From NCBI GenBank assembly GCA_002717855.1, contig PBCD01000003.1, positions 1-17,567 on the forward strand: a DNA stretch of 17,567 nt. The letters are read 5' to 3'. Within the stretch, counting starts at the first letter, position 1, and each line of letters starts with the position of its first letter. The translations under genes were made by a program, and so were the position numbers. Under the pieces are notes generated by a model. It was not told where the DNA came from and ran no database searches. It saw nothing but the letters and a program-made list of their open reading frames with translations. Source of the DNA: Rickettsiales bacterium (lineage in GTDB: Bacteria; Pseudomonadota; Alphaproteobacteria; TMED127). Shown here in pieces: positions 1 through 6,566 of this stretch.

Positions 1-780
1 TGTTTTCATTATTAAATTATTATTTTTTGGTATTACACTTTCATAGTCAGGAAAAGAAGCGTTTAAAAGCTTTGATGTAATGATCAAATTATCTAATGAC
101 AATTGGATTTTAGATTTCGATATTTTTAACTCAACATTTTTATCAAATCCCTCAAGCAACTTTGATATTTCAAAAACTGCCTTCTTAGGAATTATAATTC
201 CTTTAAAATTTTTAAGTCCTTCTGTTATTCTCGTTTGACATCTAGAAAGTCTGTGACCATCAGTTGCAACTGAACTTAAATTATCTAAATTTTGATGCAA
301 ATAAATTCCATTTAAATATTGCCTTGACTCATCAACACCCATAGAAAATTTACAATTATTTATTAAGTTTGATAAATCTTTTGAATTGATCAGTATCTTA
401 TTTTCAAAACCCTCATTTTCCATAATAGGAAAATCTGACGTTGGTAAATAACCAATTGAAAATTTAGAGTCTCCGAAAAAGATGAAAACTTGTCCTGAAT
501 CCTTTTCTTCTCTTAAATCAATCTCAGAATTTTCTGGTGCTTTTCTTACAATATCAAATAATAATTGAGAGGGTACAGTTAATTCTCCTGATACATTAAT
601 TTTTGCATCTATCTTTTCTGAGATTTCTAATGCTAAGTCTGTGGCAGTAATTTCAATGCAATTTTCAAATGTTTTTATTCTTATATTAGAAAGAATTGGG
701 ATAGTATTTCTTTTTTCAATAATACTTTGAAAATGACTTAGAGATAAGTAAAGACTTTTTTTAGATACACTAAAATCCAT
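1..780 (-). CDS. dnaN: DNA polymerase III sliding clamp (beta subunit), 3' end cut off by window edge
   Basis: I translated the minus strand from the ATG at 780-778 and found 260 codons open to position 1 with no stop, so this is the N-terminal two thirds of a clamp that is usually about 370 residues. It starts MDFSVSKKSLYLSLS and has the clamp hallmarks NTIPILSNI, ATDLALEIS, an SVATDGHRLS segment near residue 173, and SFPDYESVIP near the end. The clamp encircles DNA and tethers DNA polymerase III and other replication and repair proteins. The start lies one base after the dnaA stop (TGA, one base, ATG) with no good Shine-Dalgarno of its own, so translation is probably coupled to dnaA. The dnaA-dnaN order is the common bacterial one. 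Confidence 0.95.
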   Translation of the reverse strand, partial: MDFSVSKKSLYLSLSHFQSIIEKRNTIPILSNIRIKTFENCIEITATDLALEISEKIDAKINVSGELTVPSQLLFDIVRKAPENSEIDLREEKDSGQVFIFFGDSKFSIGYLPTSDFPIMENEGFENKILINSKDLSNLINNCKFSMGVDESRQYLNGIYLHQNLDNLSSVATDGHRLSRCQTRITEGLKNFKGIIIPKKAVFEISKLLEGFDKNVELKISKSKIQLSLDNLIITSKLLNASFPDYESVIPKNNNLIMKT

Positions 781-781
781 A

Positions 782-2176
782 TCAAGATTCTAACATCCTT
801 ATAAGAAGTTCAACATCTTCATCAAAGCTTACATCATGGTTTCTAAGCTCCTCAACTTTCTTAACAGCATGAATTACTGTTGTATGATCTCTGTTTCCGA
901 ACCTTCTGCCAATTTCTGGTAACGATCGGGAAGTTAAGCTTTTTGATAGATACATTGCTATCTGCCTTGGTCTTACAACTGTTCTTGAACGTCTTGAAGA
1001 ACTCATATCTGACATTTTTACATTAAAATGCTCCGAAACTTTTTTTTGTATCTGTTCGATGTTAACCTTTCTTTGAGAAGATTTAAGAAGATCTCGTAAT
1101 AAATCATGAGTCATTTCAATATTAATTTCTTTTCCAACTAATGATGAGAATGCAGTTATCCTGTTAAGCGCTCCCTCTAATTCCCTGACATTGGTAGTAA
1201 TTTTGTGTGCTAGGAATTCCAATACATTTTCGGGAATCACTGTGTCAACTTTTTCTGCTTTTGCATGTAAAATGCTTAATCTAAGCTCATATGTTAAAGG
1301 ATGAATATCTGCAACCAAACCCCAACCGAGTCTAGACCTCATTCTTTCTTCTATTCCTTCTAAGTCTTGAGGAGATTTATCAGCTGATATTATTAATTGT
1401 TTGTTTTGATCAACTAATGCATTAAAGGTATGAAAAAATTCTTCTTGTGTAGATTCTTTTCCAGAAATAAATTGTACATCATCTATCATTAAGACATCAA
1501 CAGTTCTAAATTGCTCTTTAAAAGCAACGGTATCTTTAAACCTTAAAGCTTTAATGAAGTGGTACATAAATTTTTCTGCCGATAGATATATTACCCTTCT
1601 AACTGGGTTCATTCGTTTGATTTCATGAGCGATTGCATGCATTAAATGAGTTTTCCCTAAGCCAACACCTCCATATAGAAATAAAGGATTAAATGGAACA
1701 TCCTGTGATTCTGCTACTCTTCTAGCTGCTGCAAAAGCTAGCTCGTTTGGTTTGCCTACGATAAAGTTTGAAAATGTAAATCTTTGATCCAAGCTAGCTC
1801 CAATGTTCTCACTTAAATCATAACTTTTTGAAATATTATTATTTTGATTTAAAACACCAACTTTTTTGGAAATAGCTATAATCGAATCATCCTGACCAGA
1901 CTTGTGTTTAACAATAACAAGTTTAAATTTTATTATGCTCTTATTTTGGTTTAACCAATGATCTTTTAATAAATCAAAATATTCACCATTGATTCTAGTT
2001 TTAATAAATTGATTGGGAACACTTAACGTTAAAACTCCGGAATTAAAACTTATTAAACTAATAGGTTTAAACCAACTCTTAAATAGTGCATCACCAACTT
2101 TTTGCCTTATTTTTCCTCTTACGGCCGCCCATTGAGCTTGTATCTCATTAAAATTATCTTCATCGGATATCACCAT
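782..2176 (-). CDS. dnaA: Chromosomal replication initiator protein DnaA
   Basis: DnaA is the AAA+ ATPase that binds DnaA boxes and opens the replication origin. With the ATG at 2176 it is 464 residues. An N-terminal DnaB/DiaA-interaction domain covers about 1-90, then a variable linker. The AAA+ domain has Walker A GGVGLGKTH at 169-177, Walker B LMIDD at 229-233, the sensor LIISADKSP near 261-269, and an arginine-finger region ERMRSRL near 277-283. The C-terminal DNA-binding domain carries the family signature around RFGNRDHTTVIHAV. A longer form would start at a TTG at 2194 and overlap the upstream rhodanese gene by 16 bases. I prefer ATG 2176 because it has AAGG seven bases upstream and lies two bases after the rhodanese TAA. 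The gene continues directly into dnaN. Confidence 0.97.
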   Translation of the reverse strand: MVISDEDNFNEIQAQWAAVRGKIRQKVGDALFKSWFKPISLISFNSGVLTLSVPNQFIKTRINGEYFDLLKDHWLNQNKSIIKFKLVIVKHKSGQDDSIIAISKKVGVLNQNNNISKSYDLSENIGASLDQRFTFSNFIVGKPNELAFAAARRVAESQDVPFNPLFLYGGVGLGKTHLMHAIAHEIKRMNPVRRVIYLSAEKFMYHFIKALRFKDTVAFKEQFRTVDVLMIDDVQFISGKESTQEEFFHTFNALVDQNKQLIISADKSPQDLEGIEERMRSRLGWGLVADIHPLTYELRLSILHAKAEKVDTVIPENVLEFLAHKITTNVRELEGALNRITAFSSLVGKEINIEMTHDLLRDLLKSSQRKVNIEQIQKKVSEHFNVKMSDMSSSRRSRTVVRPRQIAMYLSKSLTSRSLPEIGRRFGNRDHTTVIHAVKKVEELRNHDVSFDEDVELLIRMLES

Positions 2177-2178
2177 TG

Positions 2179-2604
2179 TTAACCTTGTCTCCAAGGTAGC
2201 TTGGAAAACTTCCAGCCAGAAGAATTGGATCTATGTTCATTTTGATTATGCGTTCCTTCAAAACCATCCAAACAATTGTAACAATTTTTATAACCTTTTG
2301 AAGTTAAAAACTCCGCTGCAGATTTAGATCTTCCACCCGATCTACATATAACTATGATTGTACTATCTTTATTAATAGGAGATTCTTGCACTTCATTTAA
2401 GAAATTTTCATTAATTGACATCGAAGGATAAAGTTGCCACTCAATGAAGATTGGTTTTTTTTTTAGATCCTCAAGTTTTGGGATACCTACAAATTGCCAT
2501 TCAGGTTGAGTTCTACAGTCAATTAAAAAGCTTTCTTTTTCTTTTAAAAGAATGTCCCAACTTTCTAACGGACTAAGATCTCCTGCATAATCAAGTTTAG
2601 ACAT
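2179..2604 (-). CDS. Single-domain rhodanese-family protein
   Basis: This 141-residue cytoplasmic protein is a stand-alone rhodanese domain, a family that carries sulfane sulfur on an active-site cysteine as a persulfide. The active loop CRSGGRS lies at 87-93 with catalytic Cys87. The N-terminal DCRTQPEWQFVGIP (29-42) and the C-terminal GFEGTHN and GWKFSKLPWRQG blocks match a subgroup common in alphaproteobacteria. The start is ATG 2604, preceded by GGAGG (2608-2612), among the best ribosome sites in the window. It stops two bases before the preferred dnaA start, so it is the upstream member of a rhodanese-dnaA-dnaN transcript. The physiological sulfur donor and acceptor cannot be read from sequence. 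It could supply sulfur to the cysK/moeB/dsrE cluster elsewhere in the window, but that is speculation. Confidence 0.9.
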   Translation of the reverse strand: MSKLDYAGDLSPLESWDILLKEKESFLIDCRTQPEWQFVGIPKLEDLKKKPIFIEWQLYPSMSINENFLNEVQESPINKDSTIIVICRSGGRSKSAAEFLTSKGYKNCYNCLDGFEGTHNQNEHRSNSSGWKFSKLPWRQG

Positions 2605-2621
2605 TTTCCTCCAATTATTTA

Positions 2622-2637
2622 AGTTAATAGATTAACT
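2622..2637. repeat. AT-rich inverted repeat upstream of the rhodanese-dnaA genes
   Basis: AGTTAAT and ATTAACT are perfect 7-base arms separated by AG. The dyad sits in the 76-base gap between rpsT and the rhodanese gene, just outside the rhodanese Shine-Dalgarno. It could be an operator for the rhodanese-dnaA-dnaN transcript or a weak RNA stem. It has no GC and no T-run, so it is not a terminator. I see no convincing -35/-10 pair and no DnaA box in the rest of this gap. In AT-rich DNA such dyads also arise by chance. Confidence 0.3.
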
Positions 2638-2680
2638 CATTTAAAAATTGAATCAATAAGCAAATATCAATTTAATATAA

Positions 2681-2944
2681 TTATTTAATATTTTTTATTT
2701 TTTTAGATATTCTAGACAAGATTCTTGAAACAGTATTCTTTTTAAAAAGACCAATGCTTACCGACTTAGAGAGGTTAGGCTCAAGTTCAGAAAATAATTT
2801 TTTTGCCACTTTAGAATCTTTTCTATTGATCATTAAGATTATATTTTTAATCATACCCCTAAGGCGTGACTTTCTAATTTTATTAACTTCGGATCTTTTC
2901 AAATTTTGTAGAATCCTTTTTTTTGCAGATTTTATATTAGCCAT
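2681..2944 (-). CDS. rpsT: 30S ribosomal protein S20
   Basis: This 87-residue, highly basic protein begins MANIKSAKKRILQNLKRSEVN and contains the S20 SRLRGMIKN segment and the helical FKKNTVSRILSRISKKI tail. S20 is a primary 16S rRNA-binding protein, and its length is normal. The ATG at 2944 follows a short leader containing GGAAA. It has a plausible sigma-70-type promoter in the 59-base gap upstream (2963-2991). The placement between mutM and dnaA is typical of alphaproteobacteria. Confidence 0.96.
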   Translation of the reverse strand: MANIKSAKKRILQNLKRSEVNKIRKSRLRGMIKNIILMINRKDSKVAKKLFSELEPNLSKSVSIGLFKKNTVSRILSRISKKIKNIK

Positions 2945-2954
2945 AATTCAATTT

Positions 2955-2974
2955 CCAGAGTATGTATACTCCGG
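2955..2974. promoter_or_regulatory. Dyad overlapping the rpsT -10 box and start-site region
   Basis: Read on the minus strand, arms CCGGAGTAT and ATACTCTGG flank a central AC. The inner six bases of each arm (GAGTAT/ATACTC) are perfect and the outer three have one mismatch, a G-U pair in RNA. The dyad covers the proposed -10 box and reaches the expected transcription start, where a repressor site would be effective. It is much richer in G and C than the surrounding gap. No T-run follows, so it is a poor terminator for the upstream gene. The binding protein, if any, is unknown. Confidence 0.4.
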
Positions 2975-2991
2975 CAAAAACCCAAGGTCAA
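2963..2991 (-). promoter_or_regulatory. Candidate sigma-70-type promoter for rpsT
   Basis: On the minus strand, TTGACC (2991-2986) and TATACA (2968-2963) are separated by exactly 17 bases. The -35 matches five of six consensus bases and the -10 four of six. The predicted start lies near 2955-2957, giving a leader of about 10-12 bases before the rpsT ATG. It is the best promoter match I noticed in a true intergenic gap of this window. Confidence 0.5.
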
Positions 2992-3003
2992 GAAGAAGAA
3001 AAA

Positions 3004-3357
3004 TTATTTAGGCTTTATTTTTAGTGTTAAGTAAACTTTTTTATTTTTTACTTCATATTCTAGTTTTAGTACCTCCGCATCTCTGACGTATTCTTTTTTA
3101 TTTCTCATTTTCCAACCTAAATTTGGGAGTATATTTTCGTAATAGTCTTTAACCTCCTCAAGATTAACACTGCCTGATAAGTTTACAGTAATTATCCTGC
3201 TATCCGCCTTATCAAAAATAATTAAATTATCTTCATCAATCTCTAATGACTCAAAAATAGGCAAATCTTCAATTCCTGTTATAAATTTTATTTCACTATT
3301 CAGTTGAAACGTTAAAAATAGAGCAATTGATATGAAAACAAAGTTAAATTTTTTCAT
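3004..3357 (-). CDS. Small exported protein of unknown function, coupled to mutM
   Basis: This 117-residue protein starts MKKFNFVFISIALFLTFQLNS, a Sec-type signal peptide with cleavage plausible around residues 20-21. The mature part is about 96 residues. It contains a patch around LIIFDKADSRIITVNLSG (45-62) and a block near YYENILPNLGWK (72-83), patterns I associate with small uncharacterised alphaproteobacterial periplasmic proteins (FD-x-GRI and LPxLGW). I recognise no catalytic motif. A TTG start at 3366 is possible, but the ATG at 3357 overlaps the mutM stop as ATGA, which indicates translational coupling. In many alphaproteobacteria an enoyl-CoA hydratase gene sits between mutM and rpsT. 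Here this small gene occupies the slot. Confidence 0.75.
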   Translation of the reverse strand: MKKFNFVFISIALFLTFQLNSEIKFITGIEDLPIFESLEIDEDNLIIFDKADSRIITVNLSGSVNLEEVKDYYENILPNLGWKMRNKKEYVRDAEVLKLEYEVKNKKVYLTLKIKPK

Positions 3358-4172
3358 TTTTGACAATTATTGCAAAAAAAAGTTGATCTTCCACTAATAT
3401 ATATTTTTTTGATGCTTCCTTTATCTTTACATTTATAACAACTTTGGTTTTCACGGTCATAAACTTTTAATCTATTTTTAAAATAACCGAGCTTTCCATC
3501 TGGGTTTTTAAAGTCTTTAAGACTCGTACCACCAAATTTTATGGCTTTAGTTAAAATTTTTTTAGTTGATATTACTAATTTAGTAATTTCTTTCATTTTT
3601 ATTTTATTAGCATTTCTTAAGGGAGATATATTTGAATCAAATAAAATCTCAGAGCAATAAATATTACCTAAACCAGCGATATTTTCTTGGTTCATTATAA
3701 AGTTTTTTATATTTTGATTTTTTCTTTTTATTTTTTCTATAATGTATTTTTCATTAAAGTTTGTTAATAGAGGATCTTCACCAAGTTTAATGATATGTTT
3801 TGACTTTAAATATTCATTGTCTGAATAATATTTGATGAATCCAAATCTTCTAACGTCATTATATGTTAAAAAAAAATCTTCAAATTTGAAAATAAGGTGA
3901 TCATGTTTTTCAATGATATATTTATTTTGTATTTTAAAAAAACCTGTCATACCAAGATGCATCAAAAGTTTACTTCCTGAATTAATTTCAAAAATTAAAT
4001 ACTTTCCTTTTCTGTTGATTTTTTTTATATAACTTTTTTCAACTTTTTTAATATTGTAAGGAATCAAAAATCTTAATTTTTTACTTTTTAAAAAAACTTT
4101 AAGAATTTTGCATTTTAATAATTTGTTGCTTAATGCTATTCTAATAGTCTCAACTTCAGGTAACTCAGGCAT
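3354..4172 (-). CDS. mutM: Formamidopyrimidine-DNA glycosylase (Fpg)
   Basis: Fpg removes 8-oxoguanine and formamidopyrimidines from DNA and nicks the abasic site. The 272-residue protein begins MPELPEVET, which fixes the start at 4172 because Pro2 is the catalytic nucleophile and Glu3 is also required. A longer reading frame starting at 4247 adds a 25-residue hydrophobic extension and is not credible. Other landmarks are the conserved lysine in RKGKYL (54-59), HLGMTGFF (72-79), NDVRRFGF, the H2TH region NIAGLGNIYCSEILF, and a C-terminal zinc finger with two CX2C pairs (SCYKC and FCNNC). Its start codon overlaps that of divergent ubiE within the four bases CATG, so its promoter must lie inside ubiE. 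The stop overlaps the next gene as ATGA. Confidence 0.96.
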   Translation of the reverse strand: MPELPEVETIRIALSNKLLKCKILKVFLKSKKLRFLIPYNIKKVEKSYIKKINRKGKYLIFEINSGSKLLMHLGMTGFFKIQNKYIIEKHDHLIFKFEDFFLTYNDVRRFGFIKYYSDNEYLKSKHIIKLGEDPLLTNFNEKYIIEKIKRKNQNIKNFIMNQENIAGLGNIYCSEILFDSNISPLRNANKIKMKEITKLVISTKKILTKAIKFGGTSLKDFKNPDGKLGYFKNRLKVYDRENQSCYKCKDKGSIKKIYISGRSTFFCNNCQK

Positions 4173-4893
4173 GTTAAAAAATTCAAATTTAAATTTAAAA
4201 AATATAACATCAAAAGAAAAAAAAAAACTAGTAAAAAACGTTTTCACTGAAGTTTCAGAGAATTACGATTTAATGAATGACTTAATGTCATTCGGACTGC
4301 ACAGATTATGGAAGATGCAGTTTTGTAATTTAATTAATTATTCATCAAAAAAAAAAATTCTAGACCTTGCGGCAGGATCAGGCGATTTAACAAAAATAAT
4401 TTGTGAAAATTTCGAGAATTGTGAAGTAACCTTAACGGATAGTAATAAAAAAATGTTAGATGAAGCTAAAAAAAAGTTGAATATGTACAAACTTGATTTT
4501 ATACAAAGTTTTGCAGAAAAACTTCCTTTCAAGAGAGGTGTTTTTGATTATGTAATTTGCGCTTTTGGAGTAAGAAATTTTTCAGACATGGACAAAGCTT
4601 TATTAGAAATTCATAGAATCTTAAAATCAAAGGCGAAATTTATGTGCTTAGAATTTAGTAAACCTAACAATATATCTTTTCAAATAGCATTTAAAATATA
4701 TGGAAAAATCATTCCTAAAATGGGAAAAATATTTGCAAATAATGAAAATGCTTATAAGTATTTAATCGAAAGTATTAAATCTTTTCCAAATCAAGACGAG
4801 TTTTCTAGCATACTCCAAAAACACAAATTTAAGAATATTGAATGTTATGACATACTAAATGGAATCGCTAGCATACACATTGGAGAAAAATAA
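4171..4893 (+). CDS. ubiE: Ubiquinone/menaquinone C-methyltransferase UbiE
   Basis: UbiE is the SAM-dependent methyltransferase of quinone biosynthesis. The 240-residue form starting at ATG 4171 fits the family: VFTEVSENYDLMNDLMSFGLHRLWK at 24-48 aligns with the known N-terminus. The SAM-binding motif is LDLAAGSGDLT (64-74), the acidic ribose-binding residue is in LTDSNKKML (88-96), and AEKLPF, FGVRNFSDMDKAL and the ending GIASIHIGEK are conserved. A TTG at 4108 is also open but would be antisense to the certain mutM N-terminus. The ATG overlaps the mutM start (CATG), so the ubiE leader lies within mutM or is very short. Two 11-base A runs (4217-4227 and 4347-4357) lie early in the gene without disturbing the frame. 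ubiB, which commonly follows ubiE in alphaproteobacteria, is absent. Confidence 0.94.
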   Translation: MLKNSNLNLKNITSKEKKKLVKNVFTEVSENYDLMNDLMSFGLHRLWKMQFCNLINYSSKKKILDLAAGSGDLTKIICENFENCEVTLTDSNKKMLDEAKKKLNMYKLDFIQSFAEKLPFKRGVFDYVICAFGVRNFSDMDKALLEIHRILKSKAKFMCLEFSKPNNISFQIAFKIYGKIIPKMGKIFANNENAYKYLIESIKSFPNQDEFSSILQKHKFKNIECYDILNGIASIHIGEK

Positions 4894-4894
4894 A

Positions 4895-6109
4895 TTGGGA
4901 AATTTAAAAAAGAAAAAAAGAATTTTAGTCATAGTTACAGGCGGCATCGCAGTTTATAAAACTCTGGATCTAATTCGTTTATTATTAAAGAACGAATTCT
5001 CCTTGGATTGTATTTTAACAGAAAGTGTGAAAAATTTTGTGTCATTAATAACATTTGAAAGTTTACTTGGAAAAAAAGTTTTCTCTGACCTATTTGCTTC
5101 AGAAAATTCTGAAAAAATTAACCATATTGAACTTGGTCAAAATGCTGATTTGATAATCGTTTGTCCTGCAACTGCGAATTTTATAAGTAAAATGGCGAAT
5201 GGTATTGCAGATGATCTTGCTAGTACAGTGTTGTTAGCAACTAAATCAAAAATATTTGTAGCACCAGCTATGAATACTAATATGTTAACGAACATCGCTA
5301 TAAGGGACAATCTAAAAACTTTAAAAAAAAGAGGGGTTAAGATTCTAACCACAACATTTGGTAAACTTGCTTGTGGAACAGTTGGTAACGGTAAACTTTT
5401 GGAAGTTGAAAAAATCTTTGAACATATCAAAGATCATTTTCTTTCTTCAAATCTTTTAAAAGGGAAAAATATTGTTGTTACAAGTGGACCATCTATTGAA
5501 AATTTAGATCCAGTTAGATTTTTGAGTAATTTTTCTTCTGGCAGACAGGGTTATGAAATTGCAAAAGCAATCTCAAACGCAGGAGCAAAAACAACTTTGA
5601 TAACTGGGCCAACAAGTATTGATCCACCATCGAATGTTAAAATAGTTAATGTAAAGACGGGTGAAGATTTTTTAAATTTCTCTTTAAAAAATTTGCCTGC
5701 CGATGTTTTTGTTTCAGTAGCTGCAATTTCAGACTGGAAGATACTAAAATATTCGAATGAAAAAATTAAAAAGAAAAAAAACATGAATTTAAAGCTAGTT
5801 AAAAACGTTGACGTTTTGAAGACTATCTCCTTTAGTAATTTGAGACCGAAATTAATTATTGGATTCTCAGCAGAATCACAAAATCTTGAAAAGAATTCTT
5901 TAAAAAAGATTAAAGAAAAAAAGTGTGACTGGATCCTTGCAAATTCTGTATCCAACCAAAAAGTTTTCAATAGTAACACAAATAAAGTTTTGTTTATTGA
6001 TAATAATAAGGTTTATAAATGGCCGCGCTTAAAAAAATCTGAAATTGCCGAAAGATTGGTAAAGAAAATTAGCGAGTTTTTTAAAACTGAAAGGATAAAA
6101 TTTAATTAA
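4895..6109 (+). CDS. coaBC: Bifunctional phosphopantothenoylcysteine decarboxylase / phosphopantothenate-cysteine ligase
   Basis: CoaBC carries out two consecutive steps of coenzyme A synthesis. I chose the TTG at 4895 (404 residues) because GGAG lies nine bases upstream, inside the last ubiE codons, and because LKKKKRILVIVTGGIAVYK then sits at the usual distance from the N-terminus. An ATG at 4859 would add 12 residues and overlap ubiE. The flavin-binding CoaC half shows VTGGIAVYK, the active-site histidine in INHIEL (His77), PATANFISKMANGIADDLAS (91-110), the clamp motif PAMNTNM (124-130) and catalytic Cys160 in KLACGTVGNGKL. The CoaB half begins near 190 with VVTSGPSIENLDPVRFLSN and SSGRQGYEIA, followed by AAISDWKI, a lysine-rich nucleotide-binding stretch and IIGFSAES. 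Two adjacent lysine-rich segments are A-rich but in frame. Confidence 0.94.
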   Translation: MGNLKKKKRILVIVTGGIAVYKTLDLIRLLLKNEFSLDCILTESVKNFVSLITFESLLGKKVFSDLFASENSEKINHIELGQNADLIIVCPATANFISKMANGIADDLASTVLLATKSKIFVAPAMNTNMLTNIAIRDNLKTLKKRGVKILTTTFGKLACGTVGNGKLLEVEKIFEHIKDHFLSSNLLKGKNIVVTSGPSIENLDPVRFLSNFSSGRQGYEIAKAISNAGAKTTLITGPTSIDPPSNVKIVNVKTGEDFLNFSLKNLPADVFVSVAAISDWKILKYSNEKIKKKKNMNLKLVKNVDVLKTISFSNLRPKLIIGFSAESQNLEKNSLKKIKEKKCDWILANSVSNQKVFNSNTNKVLFIDNNKVYKWPRLKKSEIAERLVKKISEFFKTERIKFN

Positions 6110-6110
6110 A

Positions 6111-6557
6111 ATGAATGTAATTAAAATAAAATTTTCTGACAACGGAAAAAGTATTTACAAATTAAAACAGGCAACCAAAGGTAGTGCAGGGTTTGACCTT
6201 AAAGCTGCAATTCCAAAGTCACTAATTTTAAAGTCAAATTGTAGCATATTAATTCCATGCGGAATTTCAATAGCTCTTCCGCCAAATCTAGAAGCTCAAG
6301 TAAGACCAAGATCGGGATTAGCTCTAAAACATCAAATAACCGTTTTAAACTCTCCGGGAACCATAGATTCTGATTATCGGGGAGAAATTTGTGTAATTCT
6401 TATTAATCACGGAAATAAGAAATTTGAAGTTGTTCCAAAAATGAGGATTGCGCAGATAATTTTTGCGGAAATTGCTAATATAAAATTAAAAGAGGTTGTA
6501 ACCTTAGATAAAACAAAAAGAGGTGAGGATGGTTTTGGATCAACAGGTCTAAATTAG
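6111..6557 (+). CDS. dut: dUTP diphosphatase (dUTPase)
   Basis: This trimeric enzyme hydrolyses dUTP to dUMP, keeping uracil out of DNA and providing the dTMP precursor. The 148-residue protein has all five family motifs: AGFDLKA (26-32), RPRSGLA (65-71), GTIDSDYRGEI with the catalytic aspartate (83-93), RIAQIIF (112-118), and the C-terminal P-loop-like RGEDGFGSTG (137-146). The length is normal. The ATG lies one base after the coaBC stop with no close Shine-Dalgarno, so expression is probably coupled to coaBC. The coaBC-dut order is conserved in alphaproteobacteria. Confidence 0.97.
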   Translation: MNVIKIKFSDNGKSIYKLKQATKGSAGFDLKAAIPKSLILKSNCSILIPCGISIALPPNLEAQVRPRSGLALKHQITVLNSPGTIDSDYRGEICVILINHGNKKFEVVPKMRIAQIIFAEIANIKLKEVVTLDKTKRGEDGFGSTGLN

Positions 6558-6560
6558 GGA
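6556..6560 (+). promoter_or_regulatory. Ribosome binding site supporting a TTG start for the Rrf2 gene
   Basis: AGGGA overlaps the dut stop codon TAG and ends six bases before the TTG at 6567. The spacing is ideal, and Rrf2 family proteins begin immediately before the K-I/L-S segment, so TTG is the real start. Confidence 0.6.
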
Positions 6561-6566
6561 TATATT

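Noticed and set aside
2177..2194. Longer DnaA starting at TTG 2194
   Set aside because: It overlaps the rhodanese gene. The ATG at 2176 has better Shine-Dalgarno spacing and is close to the rhodanese stop. It cannot be fully excluded.
2955..2974. Dyad before rpsT as an intrinsic terminator of the upstream gene
   Set aside because: No T-run follows on the minus strand, and it sits on a good promoter -10 box, so a regulatory role fits better.
2754..3011. Open frame of 85 codons on the plus strand across rpsT
   Set aside because: It is antisense to rpsT and its promoter, with low-complexity hydrophobic composition caused by the lysine-rich S20 gene on the other strand.
4108..4170. Upstream extension of ubiE from a TTG at 4108
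   Set aside because: It is fully antisense to the mutM N-terminus and adds 21 residues not found in the UbiE family.
4173..4247. 25-residue hydrophobic N-terminal extension of mutM
   Set aside because: Fpg requires Pro2 as the N-terminal nucleophile. The extension is the antisense of ubiE codons and is not translated as part of mutM.
5551..5979. Open frame of 142 codons antisense to coaBC
   Set aside because: It is a phenylalanine-rich shadow of A-rich lysine codons in coaBC with no family resemblance.
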